From the NCBI RefSeq assembly GCF_000283155.1, contig NW_004454225.1, forward strand, positions 5,339,338 through 5,403,337: DNA of 64,000 bases. The letters are read 5' to 3'. This DNA comes from Ceratotherium simum simum. Lineage: Eukaryota; Chordata; Mammalia; Perissodactyla; Rhinocerotidae. The position numbers were made by a program, and so were the translations under genes. Position 1 is the first letter of the stretch; the number at the start of each line of letters is the position of its first letter. Shown one piece after another: positions 25,066 through 37,308 of the stretch. The notes below the pieces were generated by a model. It saw only the letters and a list, made by a program, of their open reading frames with translations, was not told the DNA's origin and made no database searches.

Positions 25066-25650
25066 CTAGGAAGATTTTGCAACCTGCACCATCTACCCTC
25101 AACACACAGAGCCCTGCCAACCAAATTCCACTGTCCCCTCTTTTTCAACCACACCTCAGATTCACAACTGCAGCACTAGACCTTGTAGCTTGGGAGAGGC
25201 TGGAGGACAAGGCAGCCTGTTAAAATCCCCCCCTCGCTAGAGGCTTTCTGCCTTGAAAATTGATTTTAAAAGCCCAGAGAATGAGGAGGTTTTTAAAAGG
25301 CCCTGACCTCTGGCTGCCGAGACTGCCGCGGAGGGCTGCCAAGCGGTCTTTCCCTCTTTCTGGGAGAGACAGACCTCAGGGCCAACGCTCATTTTTGGCC
25401 AGAGGCTGCTGGCACAAAGGGTGCTGTTGGCTGAAAAGAGTCTTTATGGAGTTCTGGTCTTGAACAGAACAGCATGTTTCAATTACCAAAGTCATAACCC
25501 CCTACACTGTCAGTTTGTTTAATGAAAGAAGGGCTTCTTAAACCTTAATGTGCCATGTCTGTATTGTCATTTTAATAGGCAAATATATGAAACCACAAAG
25601 GCAACGTGAGCTACTGGCTGCCTCTAGCCAACCCTCAACCCTCAACCCCC

Positions 25651-25651
<1 letters not shown>

Positions 25652-25694
<43 letters not shown>
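25652..25694. repeat. (CA)n microsatellite, about 21 units
   Basis: This is an uninterrupted CA run of about 43 bases in intron 3. It is likely length-polymorphic. Confidence 0.97.
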
Positions 25695-25695
<1 letters not shown>

Positions 25696-26259
25696 TCACT
25701 TTGGCCTTGAGCTTTTTATACGGTTCTTTTTAACACAGCCATCTTTTACTACCGGGACCAGAAGGATGTGAATAGGTAAGCAATCAGCCAGAGCGACCTC
25801 ACTGAGCCGGGAGAGGACTCAGCTCTGGTGCTATTTCAGTGGGGTCCTACTTAGGCTCAGGGACTACAGACCACTTCACCACCCAGGAGACTGTGTGGCT
25901 GCCTTTGAGGCCGACGGTGAGGCAGGTCATTATTCTCCAGCAAGCTCAAATGTCAGCTGTGTGGCAGCCAGGAGGGAGGCAGACCTCTGAACTCTAAAAG
26001 ACACCAACAGTTACAGCTAAAATAGTAAAGGTGGCTCTTGCTGAGAGGAGACCAAGAGTGGGATCCTGGGGTAAGCTGGGAAGGACTGAGAGGGATTATT
26101 CTGAAAACCTTCAACAAAGTCCTACTGATGGCTCCCTAAAGGCCCAGTGGCAGCGTCACTTTTGCTGGGGCACCTCCCCTCCACACTGCCTCTGGGCAAG
26201 GTTGTCCCCTGCCTGCACTAGACCATGAACAGCTCTAAGCCAGGCACCGTGTCCTGTTC

Positions 26260-26515
26260 ATCCTATTAATAACAACAAAAAGCTAACACTCCTTGAGTGA
26301 ACTTGTATGTCAAGCATGGGGCTTCACGAATATCAACTCACTCGATCCTTGCAGCAACCCTGGGCGATAGGTTGTGTTACTGACCCCACTTGACAGATGA
26401 GGACACTGAGGCATAGAGAGTTGAAGTAACTTGAGCAAAGTCACACAAATTCTCAGAGTGAAGGCAGAACTCAAACCCGCTGTCCAGCTCCTGAGCACGT
26501 ACCTTTAGCCCCTGC
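26260..26515 (-). mobile_element. MIR SINE, near full length
   Basis: ACTTGACAGATGAGGACACT, AGTAACTTGAGCAAAGTCAC and GAACTCAAACCCGCTGTCCA mark an inverted MIR. Confidence 0.87.
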
Positions 26516-27914
26516 TAAGCTGGCCACACTGTCAAGTGCATTCAGATGAATGCTATGAAGAACTGGCTACTCTTAACACTTGCTCACGCTGGGTGTTACC
26601 TTGAACATACACTCAGGAACCCCAGATGCAAAGGCAAAGGCAAAGCCAGAGCCAGCCTGCCACCAGTAACATAAGGACTGTCCCAGCACACCTGGGCTCA
26701 GTCTGTCTCTAGCCCAATAAGACCCCAGAGAGGCGCTGATGCCTGCGTGCTGGCACACATAAGATTTGCACAGGGGTAGCTGGTCCTGGGACTCAGTCCA
26801 GACCCCCTTCAAGTCACATTCTTTGCTGTTCTTCCTCCAGTTCTCAGATTCTTTGCTCTGTACTTTGGCTTCCCCAGTCCAGTAAAGATTCAATTGGTAA
26901 ACCAAACAAAACAGACATAGGCCCTCAAACGCTGAATTCATGGTGGGGAAACACTACTTCGACCCCACCATGAACAAGCCCCCTGGTGCCACCCATCTGG
27001 CCCGACCCACTCTTCACCTCACTGGAAGCCAGGAACCAAACAGTGGTTGACGTAACACATCTACAAACTCTCAATGAGCTGGCAGAGTGGCTGGGCCTTG
27101 GGACATGGCTGTTTACACTAGCAGGGAACAATGACCCGCCAACACTGATGAATAATTTGAAACAAATGCAAGGCCATGTAAACATTTCTTTTCCCCACTC
27201 CCAAATGATAAAGCCCCAAGATTAAGCAGGAGGGAAGAGGGGGCTGCCCCCTCTGTACTCTTTTTCCACTGTGGTCCATACACAGGCCTCCCTGCGCCCA
27301 AGTTGGGCAGGAAATCATGGTTGCAGAATCCCTTTGGGTAGCCTGTGGCAGTTATCTAGGAGCTGGATTAAGGGCCTGAGGCCCCACGTCACACCCTCAC
27401 ACCCCCATGTCCTGAGCCCTTCAAACGGGACCCACAGTGAGGTGTGAAGAGTGACCAACTGGAGCATTGGGTCCGTGAGACGGCTGTTCACCGGCCTAGG
27501 ACAGACTGGGTTCACCTGGGGGCCCTCACCAGGCCCAGCAGAGGCCCTTGGCTCTCCTGAAGGGGGCAAGCCCAGGACACACTGCTCCTTGGTCCCCCAG
27601 GCCTTGGCACATTCTGTTATGAGAGGTGCCCCATGGCCAGGAGGGAGCCTATACCTGGGAGTCAGACAACCTGAGTTCTGCCCCTGACCTGTGGCCTGTG
27701 GGAGGTTCCCAGGCTTCATCCCCAGGAGGGACTGCAGACTGTGTCCTCCAGGAAGCCCTCCTGGGGTGCTGAGGCACACACAGTCCTCTTCCTTCTCTCC
27801 CAGGGAACTGACTGTTCCATGTACTGATGGGCCACTGTGTGGGAATCCCACCCCACCACCCACGTCCCCCCAGAGATGAGCATCCAGGTTGGCAGGGAGG
27901 GGCTGGCAGCCTTA

Positions 27915-28145
27915 TTATCATAAATAACAGCACTTTCTGCTGGCTGGGCCCTGGTTTGGCACTCTCAGGCACTATCTTAATAAATCTGCACAACAGCTCC
28001 ACACAGGGGGCATTATCCTTATCATCCTGATTCTCAGATGAGAAAACTGAGGACCAGAGAGGGAAGAGACTTGCCCAAGGCTATAAAACAGGCGGAGGGG
28101 GGATTTGAAGCCCAATGAGCCTGTGTCCAAAGCCCTTACTCTGCT
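27915..28145 (-). mobile_element. MIR SINE
   Basis: TTCTCAGATGAGAAAACTGA, GGACCAGAGAGGGAAGAGAC and TTGCCCAAGGCTATAAAACA mark an inverted MIR. Confidence 0.85.
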
Positions 28146-29337
28146 CTTCCGTGATTCAGCTTCTCTGAACGAGGACGCTTCGGGCCTGATCGTGGCAGTG
28201 AGAGTAAATTCCTTGGATATTTATGCTTACAAACCTCCCCGGAACCCACACGCTCATGTCTCCAAACCCTGGCGCAGAAGCTCCCTCTGCTCCAAAGTCC
28301 TCCTGGTGCCCAGCAGAATTTGCTTGCCCCTGGCTCCCAGACCAGGTGTACCTTTGCTCACGACTTCCTTCCCCTGCCCTGGACCTTGGGCTTGGTCATG
28401 CTGTCTCTGCTCTGAGCTGAGGACAGACCTGAGTCTCTTCTATATCCTTGTAGAGGGTCAGGCTGAGTGTGTGCTCAGGTGTCAGCAAGATAAACTGAAT
28501 AGCACACATGTGCTTGCACATGCCAGAGACAGGGAGCTCACTACCATACAAGGCCAGTCTACTGGAGCAGAGCACTGTCCTGGTTCCTACTGGGAATGCA
28601 GAGAGGGCTCATTCAAGGTTCCCCATAGCCTGCCCACCTTCCAGTAGCCCCCCCTATTTCTGCTGTTCTCTGAACACACCCTCTCATACACACTTGACTT
28701 CATACACACACATGCATCTCCTCTTGGGACACCCTCTGCCTCCTTGTCCAGGCAGAAGATCTTCTTGCCTTTGAAATCCACCAGAAACCTTTCTGTTCAC
28801 TCATTCCCTCCACAAACACTGGGCAACTACCATGTGCCACACTCTCTGGGAGTTGCCAGGGGCACTGAAGTGAACACCACTAGTTAAGTCCCTGCTCACT
28901 GGGCTGCTGATGTATCGGACCCGAGCACTGGGAGGCTTTGTGGAGGAGGCGATGTGGGAGCCGGGGCGAGGAGAGTGGGGAGATTGGTGACCTGAGGCTG
29001 GAGGATGAGGAGGAGGTGTTCTGGAAGCAAATTCTTGTGGAAGGGGCAGGGCGGGGTATAGATGGGGAAGGGCCTGTGACCACTTGGGCAGGAGAGGAGT
29101 TCTGGAAGCTTTGTGGCCTGTACATCCCCCCTCAAGAAGATCCCATCAGGGCTCTCACAAACCGTGGCCCCCATTGCCACCAGTCCTGCTGGCAGACGGG
29201 ACAGTCCTTGGGGAAGATGTCTGTGCAGCCAGACAAGCCAGAGTTCATCAACCACCGAGGCCTCGTGGAGGCTGAGCTTGTGTGCAGTGAGGGCCCTGAG
29301 TAAGCCTGTCTCCAATCCATGGTCCCTGATCCCTGAA

Positions 29338-29373
29338 CAGGCTCCGGGTGGGATGCAGGCTCCGGGTGGGATG
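29338..29373. repeat. 18-bp tandem duplication
   Basis: CAGGCTCCGGGTGGGATG occurs twice head to tail with no difference between copies, suggesting recent slippage. Confidence 0.92.
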
Positions 29374-31764
29374 CAGGCGTGCTCTGCCTCTGAGTCCTGC
29401 TGGCAGCTCGTGGTCCTTCATCTTTATTTATGGCCACAGCTGAATGTTCCCAGAAGGCAGGGAGCTCCTCAGCACAGGGACTTAGCTACAAAGCAGAGAA
29501 GAGGCCCGTGGGTTCTGAGGCAGACTCTAGAGGGCTCCTCTTGGGAAACCCTTCTAATTGGCAACAGAATTGAAGGACGTGGCATGGAGACAGAACCCCA
29601 AAGGCCCCCTGTCTGTGAGGGTCGGCCAAGAGCCTTCATCATGGGCTGCCTGGACTAGCCAGGTCACCCTCTGGAAGGCACCAGCCTGCAGCCTCCCTGG
29701 GTGAATGTGCTCCCTCCATTAACACACAAATGCATCTTTGACTGCAGGGGCTGATGGAGTTAGGAGCCCCTAACTCTTCTGGGCCAGTGGTGGGACTGGT
29801 AGGCAAGGGAGCTAGGAAGGGAGAGGAAGCTGAACTGTGGCTGGTCCCTGCTCGGGGGGCCCTCAGCTGGTAGGGCTGGGAGACACCCTCTGAAAGAGAT
29901 CATTCTAGTGAGGTCTGAGATAAAAGACATATGGCCTACGCTCCTTGAAGGCTGCTCCCCAGCCTGAGGCCCCGCGCCTGGTACGCAGTGAGCACTCATT
30001 CATTCAGCCAACAGCCAAGGGAGGATGGAAGACGGGAGGGAGGGAGGTAGACAAGGGTGCCAAGGAGGGCAAAAGAAGGTCCTCACTCCAGCTCTGCCGT
30101 GCCGCCACCTAGCCACCCTGCCTGAGAACTGGCTTGGTCGAGAAGCCCCGCCCCCTTTCCCTCCCACACCCAAGCAGTCACCAAGGCTGCTGACTCCTCA
30201 CCACCTTGCCCATCTGTCTCATCTCCACTCCCATGACCCAGCCCTGGCTTGGGCCTCAGCCTCTCCCCACGGGCGTAGTCTCCATGCTCCTTCTGGATCT
30301 CCCGGCCTCCAGCCTCTCCCTACCAGTCCCACTGGCCACTGTGATGACTCTAGTCAGAACAGGACACAGCACCTCGGCACCAAAGATCAAGTCCAAATAG
30401 CATCTCTGGGGTCAGGTGTCTCCACCTCACTCTGCAGCACCCTGCACAAGCACAGGTCTGGATGCTGGGGTGGGGGAGACAGCCCTCAGGTGTGACTCTG
30501 CCCAGCTCTGCTCCGTGTGCTCACCACTCACAGGTAGAGGCCACCCCCACCCCTACCAGCCACTGAAGAGTCTGGGATGGGCCTATGCACTGTGATGGAT
30601 ATGGTTGTTTTCCAGCAAGAAGGGTTTCCAGAGCCGACACCAATGGGCTGTAGTTTGATCTCTTTCCGAAAGGCCTCTGTAGGCAGGACTGTGGTTTGCC
30701 CATGAGGTTTGCTTTTTGGCCCAAAGTGCTGGTGTTTGTTTTTATTAATAGCTGGCTGTTTGTCCCACTTTGGACCAGGAATCCAGGTTTGCAGTTATTT
30801 ATAACTAAAAATTACTTCTGGATCCAGCTTTGGTTGCCTTGTGTTTCCCATGAACGTTTCACGATTTGTAACAGAGACTCTGTGTTCTGCCTGGACCCCG
30901 CCCATGTTTTCCTGGCTGCCAAGAGCCTACTGTGTGTCAAGCCCCATGCCTGGCTCCGGCATTCTGGCTCCCATTGAGGGTCCGGGAACAGAGGCAGAGG
31001 CACCAACCCATCTCAGGAACCAAACTCGACCTCCAACCCTGAGAGCTCCCTCCTGGTCCCGGAGGGCTGAGGCCCCAGCCCTCCCTGGCTCCTTTCAGAA
31101 GGGAGGCTTAGGCAGAAAAGCTGTTTGGCTATCGAGCGGCTCTTGCAAAATTGCATTTGATGAGTTAAGTGTAAATAAAGGAGAACCAGATGGATTAGAT
31201 TTCTGGTAAAATACACATGGGTCTTAGAGCTTTGGGGCCTAAGTTCTGCCAGATCTGGGACACTCCTGGAGCTGTTAGAGGTGCTGGCACAGGAAGCCAG
31301 GAGGTATGACTGGTCTGGGCATCAGCTGGGGCCTTCTCAGGGGCTCCTGACTCCCCAGCAGGTCAGCTGTGTGTGGAAGACACAGGGTCTCCCACTGCAG
31401 CCCTGCTCTGACACTGAGCCTCTTAGGCTGGGCCCAAGTCCTCCATGAGTGGTGGGTCGGCTTTCCAGACAGGCAAGCCCACAGCACACCCAGACCCGAG
31501 GAGCGAGGCCAGGGCAGGCCAGAGCGCTGTTGAAGCTACTGGCCTTCAGGGTCTGGTCACCGCATCCCTCATCTGGGCCCCAGCTCAATCCCAGCTGCTG
31601 CCTTGTGGTCCCCCAGCGATGGCTGAGCAGCGATGAACATCTCTAAGGACCGGGATTTTGCTGCCTAGCTCCGACTGCCAACCGCTTTGCCTTATAATAA
31701 TCTGCATGCTGCCTCCCTGTGATCACCACCTACGGGTCTTGGTTCTTGCCCTGCAAGTCACACC

Positions 31765-31965
31765 AGCTGGAGCACAAGATTCAATGAGTAACTTGCTGTG
31801 TAACTGTGGGCAGGTCGCTTAACCATCTTGGGTCTTGTTATCCTTCTCTATAAAACAGGGACAATAGTACCTGAATTGTTCTGGGAATTAAAGAACATGA
31901 TGGAGGTGAAGCACTTGGCACGGTGCCCAGCACACACAAACTACCAACAGATGTTAGCCAGGGCT
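31765..31965 (+). mobile_element. MIR SINE
   Basis: GTGTAACTGTGGGCAGGTCG, TTCTCTATAAAACAGGGACA and AGCACTTGGCACGGTGCCCA run in MIR order. Confidence 0.82.
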
Positions 31966-32309
31966 GAACATAGCCACTGCAAAGGCTTCGGGGCTTTGGG
32001 GGACGGTAAAGTCCCTTCCAAACCGGAAAAGTGACAGCAAACTGCATCTGAAGGGAGTGCTCAGCCCTGCCTTGGCCTTCCGTCTTCAAGCAGAGCAGCT
32101 TCAGCTCCTGGAACTGCTCTCTCCTGATGTAGGTTCTGGCCTGCTCGCCACCTGAGTCACCCTTCTTGGGGGGGCCCAGCCTATCAGGTGCTTAACGTTG
32201 GCCCAGAACTGGACACAGGGCCATGCATGTGGCCTGCTCTGGCTGTGAGACAAGCCCTACCCTCTCATGCTCTGCCCAAGCTACCTCTTTCATTTCTCAA
32301 ATCACTTAT

Positions 32310-33280
32310 TCTTATTGAGATATAATTCACATTACGTAAAATTCACCATCTTAAAGGGCATACTTCAATGACTTTTTGTATATTCACAAGGTAGTGCAAA
32401 CATCACCACGATCTAATTCCAGAACATTTCCATCACCCCAAAAAGCAGCCCAGGACCCATTATCAGTCCCAATTCTCCCCTCCTCCAGCCCCTGGCAACC
32501 ACTAGTAGTCTAGTTTTTGTCTTTACAGATTTGCCTATTCTGGATATTTCATTGAAATGGCATCATACTATAGGTGGCCTTTTGTGTCTGGTTTCTTTCA
32601 CGGAGCTTAATGTTTTCAAGGTTCATCCACAATGTAGCACGTGTCAGTACTTCATTCCTTTCTATGCCTGAATAATACTCCATTGTATGGATAGACCACA
32701 TTGTGTTTATCCATTCACCAGCTGATGGACATTTGGGTTGTTTCCACTCTTTAGCTATTATGAATAATGCTGCTACGAACATTCATGTACAAGTTTTGTG
32801 TGAATGTGTTTCAATTCTCTTGGGTATATACCCAGGAGTGGCATTGTTGGGTCATATGGTAACTCTATGTTTAACTTTTTGAGGAAATGTCACTGTTTTC
32901 CACAGTGACTACACACCATTTTACATTCCCACCAGCAAAATATAAGGTTTCCAACTTCTCCACAGCCTCGTCAATACTTGTTATTTTCCATTGTTTGTTT
33001 TTAAAAAATTAGAACCATCCTAGTGGGTGTGAAGTGGTATCTCATTATGGTTTGATTTGCATTTCTCTATCTAATGATGTTGAGCATCTTTTCACGGCTG
33101 ATTGTCCATCTGTATATATCTTCTTTGGAGAAGTGTCTGTTCAAATCCTTTGTCCATTTTTAAATTGGGTTATTTGTCTTTTCACTGTTGAGTTGTAAGA
33201 GTTATTTATATATCCTAGAGACTAGACCCTTATCAGATATACGGTTGACAAGCACTTTCTCCCATTCTGTGGACACTGCC
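32310..33280 (-). mobile_element. 5'-truncated L1 (ORF2 C-terminus plus 3' UTR)
   Basis: The minus strand encodes a remnant of the L1 ORF2 C-terminus at 32549-32782 (contains HTMEYYSGIERNEVL), preceded by more diverged ORF2 sequence up to about 33280. The 3' UTR runs down to about 32310 and ends with ATGTGAATTATATCTCAATA. About 970 bases survive and most of ORF2 and all of ORF1 are absent, so it is dead. It lies in the same orientation as SCUBE1. Confidence 0.92.
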
Positions 33281-33659
33281 TCCTTTAGAGCGGCCTCAGG
33301 CAGCACTAGACCCGGGGAGCTCAGTGCACCCATAAGGCCAGGTCAGTGAGGCCTGGGCTCCTCTGGTCACTGTTCCTGGAGATGGCACCCCGTCCCATGG
33401 CTTTACCAGCCACCTATTTGCCAATGCTGCCCAAACCTCTGGGCCTGCCTGCTCCTCTGCTCCCCAGACTAGACCTCAGTGGCTGACCCGGCACCTGCAC
33501 CTAGAAGCCCAACAGGCAGGACAAACCTAACAGGGCCCACACTGAACCCCTAACTCCACCTCCCACAAACAGAGAAGAGAACAAAGCCAAGCCCGGTCCT
33601 GCCCTCAGCCTTCCCCATCTTAGCCAATGGCAGCACAACTCACAGTTGCTTCAGCCACA

Positions 33660-34470
33660 ATCCCTGGCAGTCATCCTCGACACCTCCCTACCCCACTCCC
33701 CACATCTAATCCCTTAGCAGGTCCGGTACCGTCAGCTCCGCCTGCAAATGAAGCCCAAATACCATGACATCTCCTCACCTCCACCCCTGGAATTGCTGGG
33801 CCCACGCCCCTCATCTCTGGCCTGCGTTCTTGTGTTGGCCTCCCCACTGGCCTCCCTGCTTCCACCCTTGCCCTGCCGCCCCACGCAGTGACCTCTAAGT
33901 GTCAACCAGCTGGGCTAGGCCCCTGCTTGAAAGCCTCCAAAGGCTTCCTCGCTCGCTTTGAATAAAACACGAACTCTCTTTCCTGGCTGACCAGGCCCAA
34001 GTGAACTGCTTTGCCCACACCTCCTAGCAGCCTCCCCCTTGCTCATCCGACTGCAGCACGCTGTGCCCTGGCTGTCCCTTGACCACAGCTACTTGTTCCC
34101 ATCTCGGGGCCTTCGTACCTGCTGTTCCCCTGCCTGGAACGTTCTTCCCTGACCTTGGCATGGCTGGTTCCTCCTCATTCAGACCTCAGCTCACATGTCA
34201 CCTCTACAGAGATGTTCTCCCTGACCATCAAGCTAAAGCAGCAGTCACCCATACTGCCTGCTGTCTACTCGGTACTTCCATCTACCCTGTCCTTCCTTCT
34301 ACCCAGTACTTCCATCCACTCGGTACTTCCATCTACCTGGTATCTTCTGCGTGTCTGTCTCTCTGTCTCCCCAGAGAATGCAGAGTCCTTGAGAACTAAG
34401 GTCATGTCTGTCTTCAGCATCGCTATATCCCAGGGTTTTAAACAGTGCATGGGACACATAATCCCCATCT
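33660..34470 (+). mobile_element. Long L2 block
   Basis: About 800 bases of L2-like sequence: AACTCTCTTTCCTGGCTGAC, CTTCGTACCTGCTGTTCCCC, CTGCCTGGAACGTTCTTCCC and CAGCTCACATGTCACCTCTA. It contains a short internal repetition of CGGTACTTCCATCTACC near 34270-34340. It lies a few hundred bases from the L1 fragment. Confidence 0.75.
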
Positions 34471-37244
34471 GCGGACCAAGTAACTGACTGAGAACTACAA
34501 AACGTGGTTGGGCAGGCAGCTCTGGCCTGGGGGCCCTGGCTCTAGGCCTGTCCCATCAGGGATGAGCGGTGTGGCCCCAGAGGGTCTGCCCAGGGAGGTC
34601 CTGGAGCTCCAGGACCCAGTCAAGGAAGGCAGTCCTAGATGAGTGATGGGAGTGAGTGCTGGCCAGCAGGTCTTTGGGGGACAGAGGCCATTGCCTCATC
34701 AGGAGGGTGAGCGAGGGCTGGTCAGAGAAGAGCTGTGCCCATATGCCTGTGTCAGCTTTGCCTGGGAGTGGCCCCATCCTGGGGTCAGCACAGCCCTGCC
34801 TGTGTGGAGCCTGTGGAGAGGATGGAGGAGGAGGAGACTCCCTCAGATACACCAGCATGTGAGCACTGGTGCTCAATGAATGAACGGACCACACAGGGGC
34901 TCCTGTAAGTGAGCACAGCCCCATGTCCTCCTGCTTCGTCGGTGCCTTCAGTGGGACGAGGACCACAGTCCAGCTAAAGAAGAGCCGTTCTAACTGGGCA
35001 CTGCTTCAGGAAGCAGGCAGAGAGGGTGGGGGTCTGGAGACAGTGGGTGCCCTCCTGAATGACACCCTGTTGACCTCTGTCTATGCCACTTACAGCAAGA
35101 CCAACTCTTCCTCTGATCTCTCAAGCACAGCAGGACGGGAGGGAAGCCCCACTCCCTGAGCCCCTGCTCTGTGCCAGGCACTCTTGCTCCAGGGTCACAC
35201 CTAGTCTCAGCCCAGGGCAGCAGCAGTGTTATAACCAGGAGCTCCGAGTGGCGAGCAGCCTGCCCTCGGTCACCAGCACGTGGGTGACAGGGCCAGGATG
35301 GGAACTGGACGCTTTTGCCACCCCCCCGCAACCCCCTGCCCAGGCCTCTGACAGCGCAGCTGCGAACAGGATCCTGGCTGGACATCTGTGGGAGGCACTG
35401 GAGTTTTTAAAAATTTCTTTTGATGGAGATAGGAGTGGAGAAGTGGAAAGAGGGAAGGAGAAGAAAACCAAACAAACAAATTATGGACCCAAAGCGAGGA
35501 GCTCTAAGAAAGGAGAGGGGAAATGCTCTGACAGGATCCTGAATGAACATCCTCAGAAATAAAACAGGCCTGCTGAGTGCGACTACCTGTGCACGGGGCG
35601 GGCGGGGGAGTCTCGCTGCCTCAGGAAAAACGTCTCTGAACCAAGCAGGGCCCAGGAGCCTCCCACGTTGCCCCGGCTAACACAGGGCCTCTGGCCAGTC
35701 ACCACGCCCGACTCCAGCCGGCTTCAAGGACTTACTTCCAGCATCAACTTCCCACTCTCAGTACTGCCTGGAATTCTGAACTTCGGGGCAGCAATTCTTC
35801 CCGACTGAACTCGGCATTTTCTTCCACCTTCCAAAGCTGTTGTGTAAAATCCAGGCCTTTCCACTTGTCAGGCTATTGTGTGTGCTTCATGGTGGCCAGT
35901 TCTCTTCCTCCTTCCCGCCAGCGCCCTCCACGTGCACACCAGTCGCCACCTGGGAGTTCTCCCTGAGTGTGAGGCTCCCAGCAAACCCCAGGCCCGAGGC
36001 TCCTGCCTCCGTCCTGCGATGGCTCCTTCACTGGCTCACTGTGAGCGGGCTTGTCCCTTCCTGCTCTCAGCAGTCCCTCGTGGCCAGGCCCTGGGGGGTC
36101 ATGTGGCCACAAGACTGAGAAATGACTTTGTGCTGACAGAGTGGACACACTTCAGAAAGCGGCAGACTGAGGGGCTGCAGGAAGGCAGAGGTGGAGGCTG
36201 ACATGGCCCCAGGGAGCTTCGTGGAAAAGGGGGCACTAAGCTTGGCTGAAGCAGTGGAAAGATCACCATGCCTCCCCATGGCCAGCCCCACCCCTTCCAG
36301 CCCCAGTTTTCGGCCACTTCCTTTCCATGGCATTCCTCCTCTCAAGAACCTAGCATGGCTCCCCAACACCTGTCCAATAAAACTGTTCTATTATTTAAAA
36401 ATTTGAATTTACAAGGAATTTTGAAAAACAGCACACACACACAAAAAGGATCAACAAACCTACACTCCAGCTACAACCATAATCATGAGCATCTATTTTG
36501 TTTGCCTTTTTTCATGCACTGATTTTCACCTAGTGGTAATGAGTCACTCTGTACACGACCTTTCCCCTTCCTCACAGAGAGTTGAGTTGGAGCGTTTTCC
36601 ATGCTGGGACTCAGTCCTGACTGCCCTTCTTGCCTGCTGCTTGTCCAGGAGGCAAGGGACCCCCACCATGCCCTCGGTGCGTTCGTCTCCATGCCACCCC
36701 ATTGATAAACTCCCCTGTGAGAGACACGTCTGGGCAGCTATCCCCCTTTCCATTTTAGGGATTATTTCCTTCAGATGGATTCCCAGAAGTGGGGTTCCTG
36801 GGTCAAAGACTGTGGCCTTTTTCTTACCACCGGACCCCTTGAGTCTGCACACGATTTGCTAATTTCCCCTGCGTGCGTGTGCTTGAGCAGGTGCTTCATC
36901 TGAAGTCACCGTTCTGATGCCCACATCTCCCCCAGAGAACTGGCTGTGATGAACCACCGGTGTTTGTTCTTTCAGTCATTCACTCAACAAGTGCCCGAGG
37001 CCCTGCCCTGGGGCAGGGAGTAAGCAGTGAGCATGAGGTCAAGGCCTGCCCTCAGGGAGCAGCCCGTCCAGGGTGGAGAGGTGGTGAGACCAACAGAGAT
37101 CAACTGCTGATGGGGTCAGAGCTGTGCAGGGAGGAAGAAGGTGCTGTGGAGAGGGACCGGAGGCCTAACCGAGAGGCAGGGGAGCCCCTCTCTAAGCCAC
37201 GTGAGGACCAGCCAGGGAAAAGTGCGCTTGGTGGTAGGATGGGG

Positions 37245-37308
37245 GTGCACGCATGTGTGTGCAAATCATGTGCACACGTGGACGTGCGTGTATGTGCGTG
37301 TGTGTGGT
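37245..37308. repeat. Imperfect alternating purine-pyrimidine (GT/GC) tract
   Basis: A GTGCACGCATGTGTGTGC start is followed by GTGCACACGTGGACGTGCG and TGTATGTGCGTGTGTGTGG. It is mostly alternating purine-pyrimidine over about 64 bases, with one AAATC break. Confidence 0.7.

Noticed and set aside
32549..32782. 77-codon minus-strand frame resembling a reverse-transcriptase protein end
   Set aside because: It is the C-terminal remnant of a dead, 5'-truncated L1 ORF2 and not a host gene.
36400..36810. Possible L1/HAL1 fragment (GATGGATTCCCAGAAGTGGG and flanks)
   Set aside because: Similarity is suggestive but too short and diverged to support a feature by eye.
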